A stretch of DNA of 25,940 nucleotides, taken from CAZJBP01 sp964544115 (GTDB taxonomy: Bacteria; Verrucomicrobiota; Kiritimatiellia; UBA8416; JADHWI01). Every line of letters begins with the position of its first letter. Position 1 is the stretch's first letter. Below the pieces are notes generated by a model. It was not told the origin of the DNA and made no database searches. It saw only the letters and a list, made by a program, of their open reading frames with translations. A program made the translations under genes and the position numbers. The stretch covers positions 1 through 25,940 of the forward strand of contig CAZJBP010000026.1 in the NCBI GenBank assembly GCA_964544115.1, read 5' to 3'. This document shows positions 25,161 to 25,940 of this stretch, piece after piece.

Positions 25161-25940
25161 ATGAAATACCCACACTTGTCGAAAGTATTTGAAAGAATGG
25201 AGGCAGGCGAAAGCGCCAATGTGGTCTTCTTTGGCGGTTCAATCACCTGGGGTGCAGGCGCCACGGATCCGCAGAAGACTTCCTATCGGGCATTGGTCTC
25301 CTCCTGGCTTGAAGCCCATGCCCCAAAAGCCACGATCAAGTCAATCGACGCCGCGATTGGCGGCACCGGGTCAAAGCTCGGGGTTTTCAGGATGGACCGC
25401 GATGTGACACCGTATGATCCGGACCTGATCTTCGTGGAGTTCGCCGTAAACGACGGCGAATCTCCCGACACGATGGAAACGATGGAGGGGATAATACGGA
25501 AATTCCACACTCGTGCTCCTGGAGCGGCGATTGTTATTCTCGTAATAGGAGCAGGGGCAGGTTATTCCAACCTTCCGACCTGGGAACTTCACCGTCCTCT
25601 CGCGGTGTCATACGGACTTCCATGCATTGATATCGTGTCGCCGGTCATGAAGCTGGTGAAAGAAGGGCTGTCCTTCGACGACTTCCTGTGCGACGGATGC
25701 CATCCGAACGACAAAGGATACCGCATCTATGCCGACACCATCTGCAGGGAATTGGTAAGAATGGCGGATGAAGAAGGCTCCCCTGTACCTTTTCCAAAAG
25801 AACCGCTGACAGAGAACCGCTTCGAGTCCGCCTCTATGGTCGAACTATCAAAGATTGCGGATCCCATCGGATGGAAGCCTGCAGTGCCATCCATCAACGG
25901 CAACTGGTACGACCACCAGCCCTCACGCTGGCAGGCTTCA
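25161..25940 (+). CDS. SGNH/GDSL hydrolase (3' end outside window)
   Basis: Open from ATG 25161 to the window edge (260 residues visible). SGNH catalytic blocks are all present: FFGGSITWG with S27 (block I), GGTGS at 67-71 (block II), FAVND with N97 (block III) and D178-x-x-H181 in CDGCHPND (block V). Such enzymes remove acyl or acetyl groups, often from polysaccharides. The region after residue 200 looks like the start of a further domain. No signal peptide is visible. GAGG at 25148-25151 lies nine bases before the start, which is 20 bases after the preceding stop. Codon use is richer in A/T third positions than in the mre genes (a sampled line is about 53% GC, the leader line 40%). Confidence 0.88.
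   Translation, partial: MKYPHLSKVFERMEAGESANVVFFGGSITWGAGATDPQKTSYRALVSSWLEAHAPKATIKSIDAAIGGTGSKLGVFRMDRDVTPYDPDLIFVEFAVNDGESPDTMETMEGIIRKFHTRAPGAAIVILVIGAGAGYSNLPTWELHRPLAVSYGLPCIDIVSPVMKLVKEGLSFDDFLCDGCHPNDKGYRIYADTICRELVRMADEEGSPVPFPKEPLTENRFESASMVELSKIADPIGWKPAVPSINGNWYDHQPSRWQAS

Noticed and set aside
1..25940. CRISPR arrays, tRNA or rRNA genes, insertion sequences, prophage genes
   Set aside because: No regularly spaced repeats, cloverleaf or rRNA-like segments, terminal inverted repeats, transposase or integrase motifs were seen.

Overview
The window comes from a GC-rich, Gram-negative, rod-type bacterium. LptD shows an LPS-type outer membrane, and mreBCD-mrdA-rodA is the rod-elongation gene set. 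The gene mix (an archaeal-like family B DNA polymerase, URO-D-superfamily proteins beside glycoside hydrolases, GH141-like and GH95-like enzymes, an SGNH hydrolase) suggests the PVC superphylum, perhaps Kiritimatiellota or Lentisphaerota. That placement is inference from gene content. A run of exactly 100 N at 16588-16687 marks this as a scaffold from a draft or metagenome assembly.

Layout. (1) 1-1875, + strand: the 3' end of pgk, then tpiA and secG, a common glycolysis/secretion run. (2) 1920-5121, - strand: read from right to left, a cmoA homologue (carboxy-SAM synthase, split by a one-base frameshift), an isoprenylcysteine-methyltransferase-like membrane protein, a TatD-family DNase and an SDR oxidoreductase that overlaps tatD by 4 bases. 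(3) 5122-5343: divergent promoter region with a 14-base perfect palindrome and a run of eight C. (4) 5344-12520, + strand: mreB, mreC, mreD, mrdA (PBP2), rodA and rng (RNase E/G). Junctions from mreC to rodA overlap, so this is a tight elongasome operon. (5) 12686-17304: lptD, then 3 bases later a family B DNA polymerase interrupted by the assembly gap. (6) 17431-25940: an accessory region with an exported HExxH protein of unknown family, a URO-D-like protein, a short remnant of a five-bladed-propeller glycosidase, a GH95-like enzyme, a GH141-like beta-helix protein with a CBM6-like tail, and an SGNH hydrolase that runs off the right edge.

How the genes work together. Regions 1-5 are housekeeping: central metabolism, protein export, tRNA modification, wall elongation, RNA processing and LPS export. 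Region 6 looks like part of a polysaccharide-degradation locus; GH95, GH141 and SGNH esterases are the kind of enzymes used on fucosylated or acylated glycans. Base composition falls visibly from about 20.4 kb onward, consistent with an acquired segment.

I saw no rRNA, tRNA, CRISPR array, insertion sequence or integrase. No stretch over 300 bases lacks a gene.
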